Assembly (NCBI GenBank): GCA_963709775.1
Contig: CAVPXS010000007.1
Coordinates: 124,001 to 188,000 of the forward strand
Length of the DNA: 64,000 nt
Direction of reading: 5' to 3'
From: Salinimicrobium sp963709775
GTDB lineage: Bacteria; Bacteroidota; Bacteroidia; Flavobacteriales; Flavobacteriaceae
The notes beneath the pieces were generated by a model. The model had not been told where the DNA came from. It searched no databases and saw only the letters and a program-made list of their open reading frames with translations. Shown here one piece after another: positions 44,845 through 53,316 of this stretch (position 1 is the stretch's first letter; each line of letters starts with the position of its first letter). A program made the translations under genes and the position numbers.

Positions 44845-45315
44845 AGTTTATTCAGGTTTCGAGTTTAAAGTTCAAAATTGGTAAGAGACGGTATTAAAAA
44901 ATTTGAAGATCTGGAAATTTGGAAGAGTGCCCGGGTAATTTGCAAGGATATTTTTACAATTAAAGAAAAAACCGAACTTAAGACTGACTTTAAACTTTAC
45001 AACCAGTTAAACGGTTCTTCGGGTTCAATAATGGACAATATTGCTGAAGGATTTGAGAGAAATGGCAACAGGGAATTTATTCAATTCCTGGCGATAGCAA
45101 AAGCATCTTGTGGTGAAACAAGATCTCAACTTTATCGCGCATTTGATAGGAAATATATTTGAAAAGGAAAATTTGATTTTCTTTTGGATAAATTGATTCA
45201 ATCTTGAGCAGACAGATAAGCTCCTTTATGAATTATCTGCAAAATACTGATTTGAAGGGAACGAAGTTTAGGAAAGAATAACCTGAAACTTGGAACCTTA
45301 AACCTGGAACATAGA
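44845..45315. repeat. imperfect inverted repeats flanking the four-helix-bundle gene
   Basis: The left flank (about 44850-44873, with TTCAGGTTTCGAGTTTAAAG) resembles the reverse complement of the right flank (about 45278-45311, where AACCTGAAACTTGGAACC occurs). Similar text on both sides of an accessory gene inside an operon suggests insertion as a unit. The match is imperfect and no target-site duplication is clear. Confidence 0.4.
44878..45281 (+). pseudogene. four-helix-bundle (S23/IVS-type) protein gene, degenerate
   Basis: The first 94 residues (TTG start) match the four-helix-bundle protein family found in 23S rRNA intervening sequences and scattered loci: KFEDLEIWKSARVICKDIF, GSIMDNIAEGFERNGNREF and GETRSQLYRAFDRKYI. 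An in-frame TGA follows at 45160-45162, where the same frame continues with KGKFDFLLDK; then a shift near 45193 leads to DSILSRQISSFMNYLQN and NTDLKGTKFRKE, ending at TAA 45279. So a nonsense codon and a deletion-type shift separate a typical C-terminus, unlike the +1 errors elsewhere. It interrupts the suf operon between the HesB gene and sufB and is probably decaying. Confidence 0.75.
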
Positions 45316-45320
45316 CAAAG

Positions 45321-46766
45321 ATGGCATATACAGAAGATGATTTAAAAAAAGAGCTCGACAGCAAAGAGTATAAGTACGGATTCTACACCGATATTGAATC
45401 TGACACTTTTCCTGTGGGACTTAATGAAGATATAGTGCGAGCGATCTCCCTCAAGAAAAATGAGCCGGAGTGGATGACCAACTGGCGCCTTGAAGCTTTT
45501 AGGGCCTGGCAGGAAATGATCGAGCCGGAATGGGCGAATGTGCATTATAAAAAACCGAACTTTCAGGACATTTCTTATTATTCTGCGCCTTCAAAAAAGC
45601 CAAAATATGACAGTCTTGATGAAGTGGATCCTGAATTACTGGATACCTTCAAACGACTTGGAATATCTCTTGATGAGCAGAAAAAGCTCGCAGGGGTGGC
45701 GGTAGATGTAGTAATGGATTCTGTTTCTGTAACCACTACCTTCAAAAAAACACTTGCCGAAAAAGGAATTATTTTCTGTTCGATGAGTGAGGCAATTCAG
45801 GAGCACCCTGAGCTTGTCAAAAAACATTTGGGAACCGTAGTACCTCAAAAGGACAATTTCTATGCTGCTTTAAATTCCGCAGTATTTAGTGATGGTTCTT
45901 TCTGTTATATCCCTAAGGGAGTTCGATGCCCAATGGAGTTGTCGACTTACTTCAGGATTAACCAGGCGGGGACAGGACAATTTGAAAGAACCCTTGTAGT
46001 TGCCGATGAAGGTAGTTATGTGAGTTATCTGGAAGGTTGTACTGCACCATCAAGGGATGAGAATCAATTGCACGCTGCAGTTGTGGAGCTTATCGCTTTG
46101 GATGATGCCGAAATCAAATACTCAACAGTACAGAACTGGTATCCCGGGGATAAAGAAGGAAAAGGTGGAGTTTACAACTTCGTTACCAAGCGTGGTATTT
46201 GCGAAAAGAACGCCAAGATAAGCTGGACACAGGTGGAAACCGGTTCGGCAGTGACATGGAAATATCCGAGTTGTATTTTGAAAGGTGATAATTCTGTAGG
46301 AGAATTCTATTCTATTGCTGTTACAAATAATTATCAGCAGGCAGATACAGGAACTAAAATGATCCACATTGGGAAGAACACCAAGAGTACGATCATTTCC
46401 AAAGGAATTTCTGCAGGAGTTAGCCAGAACAGCTACCGTGGGTTGGTACAGATCAACAGCAAGGCCGATAATGCACGGAATTTCTCACAGTGTGATTCCC
46501 TGTTGATGGGCGACAAATGTGGTGCGCATACCTTCCCTTACATTGAGGCGAAAAATAAAACTGCCAGGGTAGAACACGAGGCCACCACGAGTAAAATTGG
46601 GGAAGACCAGATATTTTACTGTAACCAGAGAGGAATTGATACTGAAAAAGCTATTGCCCTTATTGTAAACGGTTTCAGCAAAGAAGTATTGAATAAATTA
46701 CCAATGGAATTTGCGGTTGAAGCGCAAAAGCTACTGGAAATTTCCCTTGAAGGCTCTGTAGGATAA
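45321..46766 (+). CDS. sufB: Fe-S cluster assembly scaffold SufB
   Basis: A 481-residue SufB, the scaffold of the SufBC2D complex. The C-terminal beta-helix domain holds conserved segments YSAPSKKPKYDSLDEVDPEL near residue 91, IPKGVRCPMELSTYFRIN near 197, VSYLEGCTAPSRDENQLHAA near 232 and SQCDSLLMGDKCGAHTFPY near 391. Cys397-type and Glu residues are the likely cluster ligands in the family. Length is normal. It is separated from sufC by a small lipoprotein gene, an unusual interruption. Confidence 0.97.
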   Translation: MAYTEDDLKKELDSKEYKYGFYTDIESDTFPVGLNEDIVRAISLKKNEPEWMTNWRLEAFRAWQEMIEPEWANVHYKKPNFQDISYYSAPSKKPKYDSLDEVDPELLDTFKRLGISLDEQKKLAGVAVDVVMDSVSVTTTFKKTLAEKGIIFCSMSEAIQEHPELVKKHLGTVVPQKDNFYAALNSAVFSDGSFCYIPKGVRCPMELSTYFRINQAGTGQFERTLVVADEGSYVSYLEGCTAPSRDENQLHAAVVELIALDDAEIKYSTVQNWYPGDKEGKGGVYNFVTKRGICEKNAKISWTQVETGSAVTWKYPSCILKGDNSVGEFYSIAVTNNYQQADTGTKMIHIGKNTKSTIISKGISAGVSQNSYRGLVQINSKADNARNFSQCDSLLMGDKCGAHTFPYIEAKNKTARVEHEATTSKIGEDQIFYCNQRGIDTEKAIALIVNGFSKEVLNKLPMEFAVEAQKLLEISLEGSVG

Positions 46767-46772
46767 GGAACT

Positions 46773-47183
46773 ATGAAGAAGATTTATTTCTCATTACTGG
46801 CTGTTTTGTTCATGTTTACGGGATGTGGCGAAGATTCTACCCCCGAAGATGCAGAACAGGAAGTTGTAGTTGTGAAGGACAGCATCCCTACAATAACAGG
46901 GGATTTCATCTTTCTTGCAGATGCAGCAGTTATAAAAGGAAAAGATTTCATTTATGGAGTTGAGATGGACTCTATAAGCCGAAAACTGGCCGACAGTGTT
47001 GCTTTTTTCAAAAGAGATGAATTTGATATGGTCCCCGTGACCGTGAAGGCAAAAATATTACAGAATCCCGGGCAACAAGGTTGGGAAGAGCTGGTACAGA
47101 TAAAGGAGATCCTGGAAATATCTGCAAGAATTCCAGACACTGCAACTGCACCAAAAGTTAAAAAAGACATAGACAAACCCTGA
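46773..47183 (+). CDS. hypothetical lipoprotein between sufB and sufC
   Basis: A 136-residue lipoprotein with lipobox FTGC at about residues 14-18, then GEDSTPEDAEQEVVVVKDS. Acidic residues follow the lipid cysteine, as in surface-exposed Bacteroidota lipoproteins. It starts 6 bases after the sufB stop and ends 22 bases before sufC, so it is almost certainly co-transcribed. The product would act outside the cytoplasm where Fe-S assembly occurs, so its link to suf is unclear; iron handling at the envelope is one idea (inference). Confidence 0.8.
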   Translation: MKKIYFSLLAVLFMFTGCGEDSTPEDAEQEVVVVKDSIPTITGDFIFLADAAVIKGKDFIYGVEMDSISRKLADSVAFFKRDEFDMVPVTVKAKILQNPGQQGWEELVQIKEILEISARIPDTATAPKVKKDIDKP

Positions 47184-47205
47184 GATTTCAGGAAATATAG
47201 AAATT

Positions 47206-47958
47206 ATGCTTAAAATAAAGAATTTACACGCCAAAGTAGAAGGTCTTAAAATATTAAAAGGTATTGATCTCGAAATTAATGCGGGAGAAATACATGCTAT
47301 TATGGGACCTAACGGTTCAGGAAAAAGTACGCTTTCTTCTGTTATCGCAGGGAAAGAAGAATATGAAGTGACCCGTGGGGAGATCATTTTTGAAGGGGAA
47401 GAACTTACCGAGTTTGATCCTGAAGAAAGGGCACATAAAGGTGTTTTTCTTTCTTTTCAATATCCCGTGGAAATCCCGGGAGTAACGGTGACCAACTTTA
47501 TGCGCACCGTGATCAACGCGAACAGAAAGGCCAAAGGTCTTAAAGATATGCCTGCAAATGAAATGCTGAAGAAGATTCGTGAAAAATCTGAACTTTTAGA
47601 GATCGACCGCAAATTTCTTTCACGTTCACTTAACGAAGGATTTTCGGGAGGGGAAAAGAAAAGGAATGAGATCTTCCAAATGGCAATGCTGGAGCCAAAA
47701 CTGGCTATTCTTGACGAAACAGATTCAGGTTTGGATATTGATGCGCTTCGTATCGTAGCCAATGGGGTCAATAAATTAAGAAGACCAGATAATGCCACCC
47801 TGGTGATCACTCACTACCAAAGACTTCTCGATTATATCATTCCGGACTTTGTGCACGTGATGCTTGACGGGAAGATCGTGAAATCTGGCGGAAAAGAACT
47901 GGCTTACGAGTTGGAAGAAAAAGGTTACGACTGGATCAAGGAAGAAGTAGGAGCGTAA
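47206..47958 (+). CDS. sufC: Fe-S cluster assembly ATPase SufC
   Basis: A 250-residue ABC ATPase: Walker A GPNGSGKST at residues 34-42, Q-loop FLSFQYPVEIPG near 83, signature FSGGEKKRNEI at 146-156, and Walker B LAILDETDSGLD near 168. It powers structural changes in SufBC2D during cluster building and is cytoplasmic, not a transporter. 58 bases separate it from sufD. Confidence 0.97.
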   Translation: MLKIKNLHAKVEGLKILKGIDLEINAGEIHAIMGPNGSGKSTLSSVIAGKEEYEVTRGEIIFEGEELTEFDPEERAHKGVFLSFQYPVEIPGVTVTNFMRTVINANRKAKGLKDMPANEMLKKIREKSELLEIDRKFLSRSLNEGFSGGEKKRNEIFQMAMLEPKLAILDETDSGLDIDALRIVANGVNKLRRPDNATLVITHYQRLLDYIIPDFVHVMLDGKIVKSGGKELAYELEEKGYDWIKEEVGA

Positions 47959-48016
47959 GAACGCAGGAGAAAAACCTTTTAATTTTCCCCTTTTTGGGGA
48001 GTAAGAAAAAAGAACA

Positions 48017-49330
48017 ATGGAGTTAAAAGATAAATTATTATCCTCATTTCTGGCTTTTGAAGAGAATGTGGACATGCATACAGATATCCACGAAATAAGA
48101 AGCCGGGCGATCAAGGATTTTGAGGAAATGGGATTTCCTACCAAAAAGCAGGAAGCCTGGAAATACACCTCGTTAAACAAGGTTTTGAAGCACGATTATA
48201 CCGTGTTTCCAAAGAAAGAGGACACCATTGATTACCGGGATGTTGAGAAATATTTTATTGATGATATCGACACCTATAAGATCGTGTTCATCGATGGGAT
48301 CTATGCCTCTCACCTCTCGGCAACTACACATGAGAAGATCGATGCCTGTTTGATGTCTTCTGCATTAAACAGCTCAAAGTATAAGCCCATAATTGATAAT
48401 TATTTCAATACAGTGGCACCAAAAGAAAGCCTTACCTCGCTTAATACAGCTTTTTCAAGGGAAGGTGCTTTTATCAATATTCCCAAGAACACCATGGCCG
48501 ATAAGCCAATCCAGGTGATCAACTTTTCTACGGGAAATGAGTCGGCCCTTTTGGTACAGCCCAGAAACCTGATTGTTGTAGGAGAAAATTCTCATGTACA
48601 GATTATCGAGAGACACCAAAGTCTTACAGATCATCCGGTTCTTACCAATTCTGTAACCGAGATCTATGCCGATAAACGTGCTATTGTGGATTATTACAAG
48701 ATCCAGAATGACAATCACCAGGCTTCATTGATCGATAATACATTTATTGAGCAGCACAGAGAAAGTAATTGTTCTGTTCACACCTTCTCTTTTGGAGGAA
48801 ATCTTACCCGCAACAACCTTAACTTTTATCAAAAAGGAGAGCGCATAGATTCCACCCTTAAAGGAATTACGGTTATTGGCGGGAAGCAACATGTAGACCA
48901 CAACACGCTTGTACATCACATGGAACCAAACTGTGAAAGCCACCAGGATTACAAAGGTGTTTTCGCAGAATCTTCCACAGGGGTTTTCAACGGAAAGATT
49001 ATTGTGAACAAGGAGGCTCAGAAAACAAATGCTTTTCAAGCCAACAACAACATTCTTTTGGATGATAAGGCAACCATTAATTCAAAACCACAGCTGGAAA
49101 TCTTTGCCGATGATGTGAAGTGTAGCCATGGTTGTACTATTGGACAGCTGGACGATGACTCCCTATTCTATCTTCGTTCCCGTGGGGTACCTTTAAAAGA
49201 AGCAAGAGCATTATTAATGTACGCCTTCGCCAACAATGTATTGGAAAGTGTAAAAATCCCTGAACTTAAGACAAGGATCACAAAAATAATTGCTTTAAAA
49301 CTTGGCGTAAATGTAGGCTATAGCCTCTAA
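48017..49330 (+). CDS. sufD: Fe-S cluster assembly protein SufD
   Basis: A 437-residue SufD, partner of SufB. The family fold is seen in the beta-helix segment with VGENSHVQIIERHQSL near residue 192, VHTFSFGGNLTRNNLNF near 254, HMEPNCESHQDYKGVFA near 302 and SHGCTIGQLDDDSLFYLRSRG near 370; Cys373-His region (KCSHGC) is typical. It completes SufBC2D and takes part in iron or sulfur delivery. Confidence 0.95.
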   Translation: MELKDKLLSSFLAFEENVDMHTDIHEIRSRAIKDFEEMGFPTKKQEAWKYTSLNKVLKHDYTVFPKKEDTIDYRDVEKYFIDDIDTYKIVFIDGIYASHLSATTHEKIDACLMSSALNSSKYKPIIDNYFNTVAPKESLTSLNTAFSREGAFINIPKNTMADKPIQVINFSTGNESALLVQPRNLIVVGENSHVQIIERHQSLTDHPVLTNSVTEIYADKRAIVDYYKIQNDNHQASLIDNTFIEQHRESNCSVHTFSFGGNLTRNNLNFYQKGERIDSTLKGITVIGGKQHVDHNTLVHHMEPNCESHQDYKGVFAESSTGVFNGKIIVNKEAQKTNAFQANNNILLDDKATINSKPQLEIFADDVKCSHGCTIGQLDDDSLFYLRSRGVPLKEARALLMYAFANNVLESVKIPELKTRITKIIALKLGVNVGYSL

Positions 49331-49350
49331 CGATATTAAACCCATTTTTA

Positions 49351-50589
49351 ATGAAAGTTGCCTCAACCAGAACTAATTTCGATGTCGAATCTATCCGCAA
49401 GGATTTTCCCATTCTCTCACGCGAGGTGAATGGAAAACCGCTGGTATATTTCGATAACGCGGCAACATCTCAAACTCCGCAGCAGGTAATAGACGCTATT
49501 GTAGACTACTACACGCGCTACAACGCCAATATCCACCGTGGAGTGCATACCCTCTCACAGGAAGCTACAGATGCTTATGAGCAGGCAAGGGTAAAGGTGC
49601 AAAAGCATTTTAATGCCGCTCATTCTTACGAGATCATTTTTACTTCGGGAACAACCCATGCAATTAATCTTGTTGCAAGTGGATTTTCATCCCTTTTAAA
49701 GGAAGGTGAGGAGATCATAGTTTCGGCACTGGAACATCACAGCAATATAGTACCCTGGCAAATGCTCTGCGAAAAAACCGGAGCAAAGCTAAAAGTTATT
49801 CCTATGAATGACGATGGTACGCTGAACATGGAGGAGTATGAAAAACTTCTTTCAGAAAAAACAAAGCTGGTTTTTGTAAATCATGTTTCCAATGCTCTAG
49901 GCACCATAAATCCTGTTGAGGAAATTATTGAAAAAGCACATAAAGTAGGGGCTGCTGTACTTTTGGATGGCGCCCAGGCGGCACCACATATAAAAGCAAA
50001 TGTCCAGGAACTGGATGTGGATTTTTATGTTGTCTCTGCTCACAAGATGTGTGGACCTACAGGAGTAGGCATGCTTTACGGAAAAGAAGAATGGTTAAAG
50101 AAACTTCCGCCATACCAGGGAGGAGGCGAAATGATCGCGACCGTGACTTTTGAAAAGACAACCTACGCCGATCTTCCTCACAAGTTTGAAGCCGGCACAC
50201 CCGACATTTGCGGCGGAATCGCTTTTGGAGCTGCTTTGGATTACATGAACTCAATAGGTTTTGAAAACATAGCTGCCTATGAACATGAATTACTGGAATA
50301 TGCCACAGAAAAGCTTCAGGAAATCGAAGGCCTGAGAATTTATGGCACTTCCGCAGAAAAAACTGCAGTGATCTCTTTTAACATTGGCGATATTCATCCC
50401 TATGACATCGGGACCATTATAGATAAGCTTGGAATAGCAGTAAGAACCGGCCACCACTGCGCTCAACCGGTGATGGATTATTATAAAATTCCGGGAACTG
50501 TAAGAGCTTCTTTTTCGTTTTACAATACTAAAGAAGAGATCGATATTTTTGTAGAGGCCGTAAAAAGGGCAAAAAATATGCTATCCTAA
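49351..50589 (+). CDS. sufS: cysteine desulfurase SufS
   Basis: A 412-residue class V PLP-dependent desulfurase. The PLP lysine is Lys232 in SAHKMCGPTG and the persulfide cysteine is Cys370 in RTGHHCAQP. Conserved surroundings include YFDNAATSQTPQ near residue 30 and SALEHHSNIVPW near 126. It takes sulfur from cysteine and passes it through SufE to SufBCD. Length and active-site spacing match the group II SufS type. Confidence 0.97.
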   Translation: MKVASTRTNFDVESIRKDFPILSREVNGKPLVYFDNAATSQTPQQVIDAIVDYYTRYNANIHRGVHTLSQEATDAYEQARVKVQKHFNAAHSYEIIFTSGTTHAINLVASGFSSLLKEGEEIIVSALEHHSNIVPWQMLCEKTGAKLKVIPMNDDGTLNMEEYEKLLSEKTKLVFVNHVSNALGTINPVEEIIEKAHKVGAAVLLDGAQAAPHIKANVQELDVDFYVVSAHKMCGPTGVGMLYGKEEWLKKLPPYQGGGEMIATVTFEKTTYADLPHKFEAGTPDICGGIAFGAALDYMNSIGFENIAAYEHELLEYATEKLQEIEGLRIYGTSAEKTAVISFNIGDIHPYDIGTIIDKLGIAVRTGHHCAQPVMDYYKIPGTVRASFSFYNTKEEIDIFVEAVKRAKNMLS

Positions 50590-50599
50590 TTTACAGGTT

Positions 50600-51013
50600 A
50601 TGAGAAAAATCCTGTTTCTAGTATGCTCTCTAATTTTGTTTTCCTGCGCGAATACTGCAGATACAGTTGCAGAAGAAATTTTGCACGGGGAATACAGGGT
50701 GATAGAAATTGATGTCGAACAATCTCTTGAAAATGAAATAATTTTCGAATTTAATCCTGTAGGTAACAGAGTATCAGGAAATACAGGATGTAATAGATTT
50801 TCAGCCAATTACAGTCAGCAAGGGAACAACCTGGAGTTTTCCACTCCTATGAATACCAGAAAATATTGCAAGGGTAAAATGGAAGTGGAAAAACAAATTC
50901 TTTCTTCCCTTGAAAAGGCTTCCAGGCTGGATCGCAATGGTAAGGAAATTGTGGTTTATTCCAATAATGACATACCTTTAATGACCTTAATTAAAATTGA
51001 GCATAGTGAGTAA
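50600..51013 (+). CDS. META domain lipoprotein
   Basis: A 137-residue lipoprotein (lipobox LFSC near residue 13-16) with a META (HslJ-like) domain: GEYRVIEIDV near residue 30, FEFNPVGNRVSGNTGCNRFSANY (split here as FNPVGNRVSGNTGCN near residue 50) and RKYCKGKMEVEKQIL near 86. META proteins are linked to heat or envelope stress in other bacteria. Here it sits between sufS and sufE and overlaps the sufE start, so it is translated as part of the suf operon. No known role in Fe-S assembly. Confidence 0.88.
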   Translation: MRKILFLVCSLILFSCANTADTVAEEILHGEYRVIEIDVEQSLENEIIFEFNPVGNRVSGNTGCNRFSANYSQQGNNLEFSTPMNTRKYCKGKMEVEKQILSSLEKASRLDRNGKEIVVYSNNDIPLMTLIKIEHSE

Positions 51014-51434
51014 TAATATCAAAGAAATACAGGACGAGATTGTTGATGAGTTCGAAATGTTTGACGACTGGATGCAGCGGTATGAACATATGATAGAACT
51101 TGGAAAGTCACTTCCGCTTATAGAAGAAAAGTACAAGACAGAAGAAAACCTGATAAAGGGTTGCCAGAGTAAAGTGTGGGTTCATGCCGAACTCGAAGGT
51201 GACCGATTGGTCTTTACGGCCGACAGTGATGCAATAATAACCAAAGGAATTATTGCTATACTTATTCGGGCCTACTCTAATCAACATCCAAAAGACATCA
51301 TAGATGCCGACACGGCTTTTATTGATGAAATAGGATTAAAGGAACACTTGTCACCTACCCGTGCCAATGGTCTTGTAAGCATGATCAAGCAGTTAAAAAT
51401 GTATGCTGTGGCATATCAAACGCAATTGAATTAA
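51006..51434 (+). CDS. sufE: sulfur acceptor protein SufE
   Basis: A 142-residue SufE that takes persulfide from SufS; the acceptor is Cys53 in KGCQSKVW. The GTG start at 51006 is preferred over TTG 50997 and overlaps the stop of the META gene by 8 bases. LTPTRANGLVSMIKQL-type end is present as HLSPTRANGLVSMIKQLKMY. It pairs with the SufS gene two positions upstream. Confidence 0.95.
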   Translation: MSNNIKEIQDEIVDEFEMFDDWMQRYEHMIELGKSLPLIEEKYKTEENLIKGCQSKVWVHAELEGDRLVFTADSDAIITKGIIAILIRAYSNQHPKDIIDADTAFIDEIGLKEHLSPTRANGLVSMIKQLKMYAVAYQTQLN

Positions 51435-51435
51435 A

Positions 51436-51759
51436 ATGGAACACGCACAGAATTCAGAAGTTTTGGGAGAAAAAATCGTAACGGTTTTAAAAACCATTTA
51501 CGATCCCGAAATCCCTGTTGATATATACGAATTAGGATTGATCTATGATGTCATGGTGAACGAGGACAACGAGATCAAGATCCTTATGACCCTTACCACT
51601 CCAAACTGCCCCGTAGCCGAATCGCTACCCATGGAAGTTGAGGAAAGGGTTAAATCGATGAATGAGGTAAAGGATTGTGAAGTTGAGATCACATTTGATC
51701 CACCCTGGACCCAGGACCTTATGAGTGAAGAAGCCAAGCTTGAACTTGGAATGCTTTAA
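51436..51759 (+). CDS. SufT-like DUF59 (MIP18 family) iron-sulfur protein
   Basis: A 107-residue DUF59 protein: YDPEIPVDIYELGLIYDV near residue 22 and LTTPNCPVAESLPMEVEERV near 56, including the conserved Cys, and VEITFDPPWTQDLMSEEAKL near 82. This family (SufT, PaaD, CIA2/MIP18) takes part in late Fe-S cluster delivery. It starts 1 base after the sufE stop, indicating coupled translation. Confidence 0.93.
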   Translation: MEHAQNSEVLGEKIVTVLKTIYDPEIPVDIYELGLIYDVMVNEDNEIKILMTLTTPNCPVAESLPMEVEERVKSMNEVKDCEVEITFDPPWTQDLMSEEAKLELGML

Positions 51760-51786
51760 TTAAACAAAAATTTCCTAACAACTTTT

Positions 51787-52290
51787 ATGGCCGAAGAAAT
51801 TGTAAACCGAATAGCCAACAGTAAACTTGTTACTATTGACCTGGAAGATTACTATCCTGTAGGCGAACGCGTGGTTTTTGACATAAAAGACTGGCTTTTG
51901 GAAGGCTTTGTTCTTCGGGAAAAAGACTTTAGGGCAACTGCTAAAGCTTACGATTGGTCCCGGTTCGAGGGAAAATATGTGGCTCTTACTTGCTCAAGTG
52001 ACGCCATTATTCCCGGCTGGGCTTATATGCTGCTAAACACCTATTTAGCCCCTGTTGCCAAAAAAGTTGTGGTTGGTGACCTTGAAATGCTGGAAACCGT
52101 GCTTTACACCGAAATTTTACAGGAACTGGACGTGACAAAATACGAGGGTGTACCGGTGATTATTAAAGGTTGTTCCAGAAGACCTGTTCCTCAAAATGCT
52201 TATCTTCACTTAATATCAAAACTTCAGCCGGTAGCCAGAAGCATTATGTATGGCGAAGCCTGTTCTTCTGTTCCACTTTATAAAAAATAA
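51787..52290 (+). CDS. DUF2480 family protein
   Basis: A 167-residue soluble protein with the DUF2480 pattern (DLEDYYPVGERVVFDIKDWL near residue 18 and KGCSRRPVPQNAYLHLISKLQPVA near 139). The family is restricted to Bacteroidota in my memory and has unknown function. Conserved Cys and Arg in KGCSRRPVP and Ser/Cys in LTCSSDAI are candidates for ligand binding. Its place between DUF59 and DUF3078 genes in the suf operon suggests a role in Fe-S metabolism, inferred only. Confidence 0.88.
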   Translation: MAEEIVNRIANSKLVTIDLEDYYPVGERVVFDIKDWLLEGFVLREKDFRATAKAYDWSRFEGKYVALTCSSDAIIPGWAYMLLNTYLAPVAKKVVVGDLEMLETVLYTEILQELDVTKYEGVPVIIKGCSRRPVPQNAYLHLISKLQPVARSIMYGEACSSVPLYKK

Positions 52291-52292
52291 AT

Positions 52293-53189
52293 ATGAAGAG
52301 AATTTTACTTTCAGTTTTCATTTTGTTCGGATTTTTTGCCAATGCCCAGGAGAAAGAGGAGGCCGAAGAACAGCAGGAAGGATGGACTACAGAAGGAAAT
52401 ATTCAACTCCTGTTTAACCAGTCAGCTTTTAATAAGGAATGGGCCGGGGGAGGAACTTCCAGTCTTGCGGGAAATCTCACTTTTGATTACAGCTTCAATT
52501 ACTTGATGGATGATATTACCTGGGACAACAAAGTCTGGGCAACCTACGGACTTACAAAGGTAAAGACCGACGAATTTATAAGGAAGACCAATGACAGGTT
52601 TGAAATAAATTCCATTGTGGGAAAACAGATCAAGGAAACCAATTGGTTTTATTCATTTTTCGCACATTTCCAGTCGCAGTTTGACAGCGGATATGTTTTT
52701 TCTGAAAACCCTGAGACAGGAGAGATCACTCGCACCGAAACCTCCCATTTTTTCTCCCCTGCCTATTTAAAAGCAGGACCCGGTATTGGATGGCATAAAA
52801 GCGATGATCTGCATTTTAATATAGCACCTGCAACTTCCCGGTTCATATTTGTAGATGGCGATTTCACCAATGCCCCGGGATATGTAGACGGAAGTTATTA
52901 CGGAGTTGATAAAGGAAAAACCATGCGCTTTGAATTTGGTGCATCCTTAACGGGATATGGAAAATTCAAGTTAATGGAAAACGTCACATTGGAAAACACT
53001 CTTAGTCTTTACTCAAATTATCTGGATAAGCCGGGAAATATTGATCTCGACTATTTAATGAATCTCAATATGAGTATCAATAAATTCCTATCTGCCAACC
53101 TTATTTTTCAGGCGATCTACGATGACAATACTGTAGGAGCTTTCCAGATAAGAGAAGTTTTTGGTGCCGGAGTGACTTACAATTTTTAA
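52293..53189 (+). CDS. DUF3078 family outer-membrane protein
   Basis: A 298-residue exported protein (signal peptide ending FFANAQ at about residue 18) with an all-beta body of alternating aromatic residues ending in YNF, the usual C-terminus of outer-membrane beta-barrels. WAGGGTSSLAGNLTFDYSF near residue 50 and FFAHFQSQFDSGY near 122 match DUF3078. It starts 2 bases after the DUF2480 stop and is the last gene of the suf operon. Function is unknown. Confidence 0.87.
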   Translation: MKRILLSVFILFGFFANAQEKEEAEEQQEGWTTEGNIQLLFNQSAFNKEWAGGGTSSLAGNLTFDYSFNYLMDDITWDNKVWATYGLTKVKTDEFIRKTNDRFEINSIVGKQIKETNWFYSFFAHFQSQFDSGYVFSENPETGEITRTETSHFFSPAYLKAGPGIGWHKSDDLHFNIAPATSRFIFVDGDFTNAPGYVDGSYYGVDKGKTMRFEFGASLTGYGKFKLMENVTLENTLSLYSNYLDKPGNIDLDYLMNLNMSINKFLSANLIFQAIYDDNTVGAFQIREVFGAGVTYNF

Positions 53190-53289
53190 TTTCTTCAGGA
53201 ATAAAAGCTCATCAATCTCAGGATCCAATTTTGGCGAATGTTTAAGACGCCTGATTTAATCATGCCTGTACTTGTAGCGCATATTTATG

Positions 53290-53297
53290 TAACTTTG
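53290..53297 (+). promoter_or_regulatory. -7 promoter box for hflX
   Basis: TAACTTTG fits TAnnTTTG, 19 bases upstream of the ATG at 53317. A TTG lies at 53272-53274, 15 bases before it, slightly short for a -33 element. Confidence 0.5.
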
Positions 53298-53316
53298 TTG
53301 GTATAGCCAATCTTTT

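Noticed and set aside
45160..45162. Selenocysteine TGA in the four-helix-bundle gene
   Set aside because: The family has no selenocysteine, no downstream stem-loop was evident and a second lesion follows.
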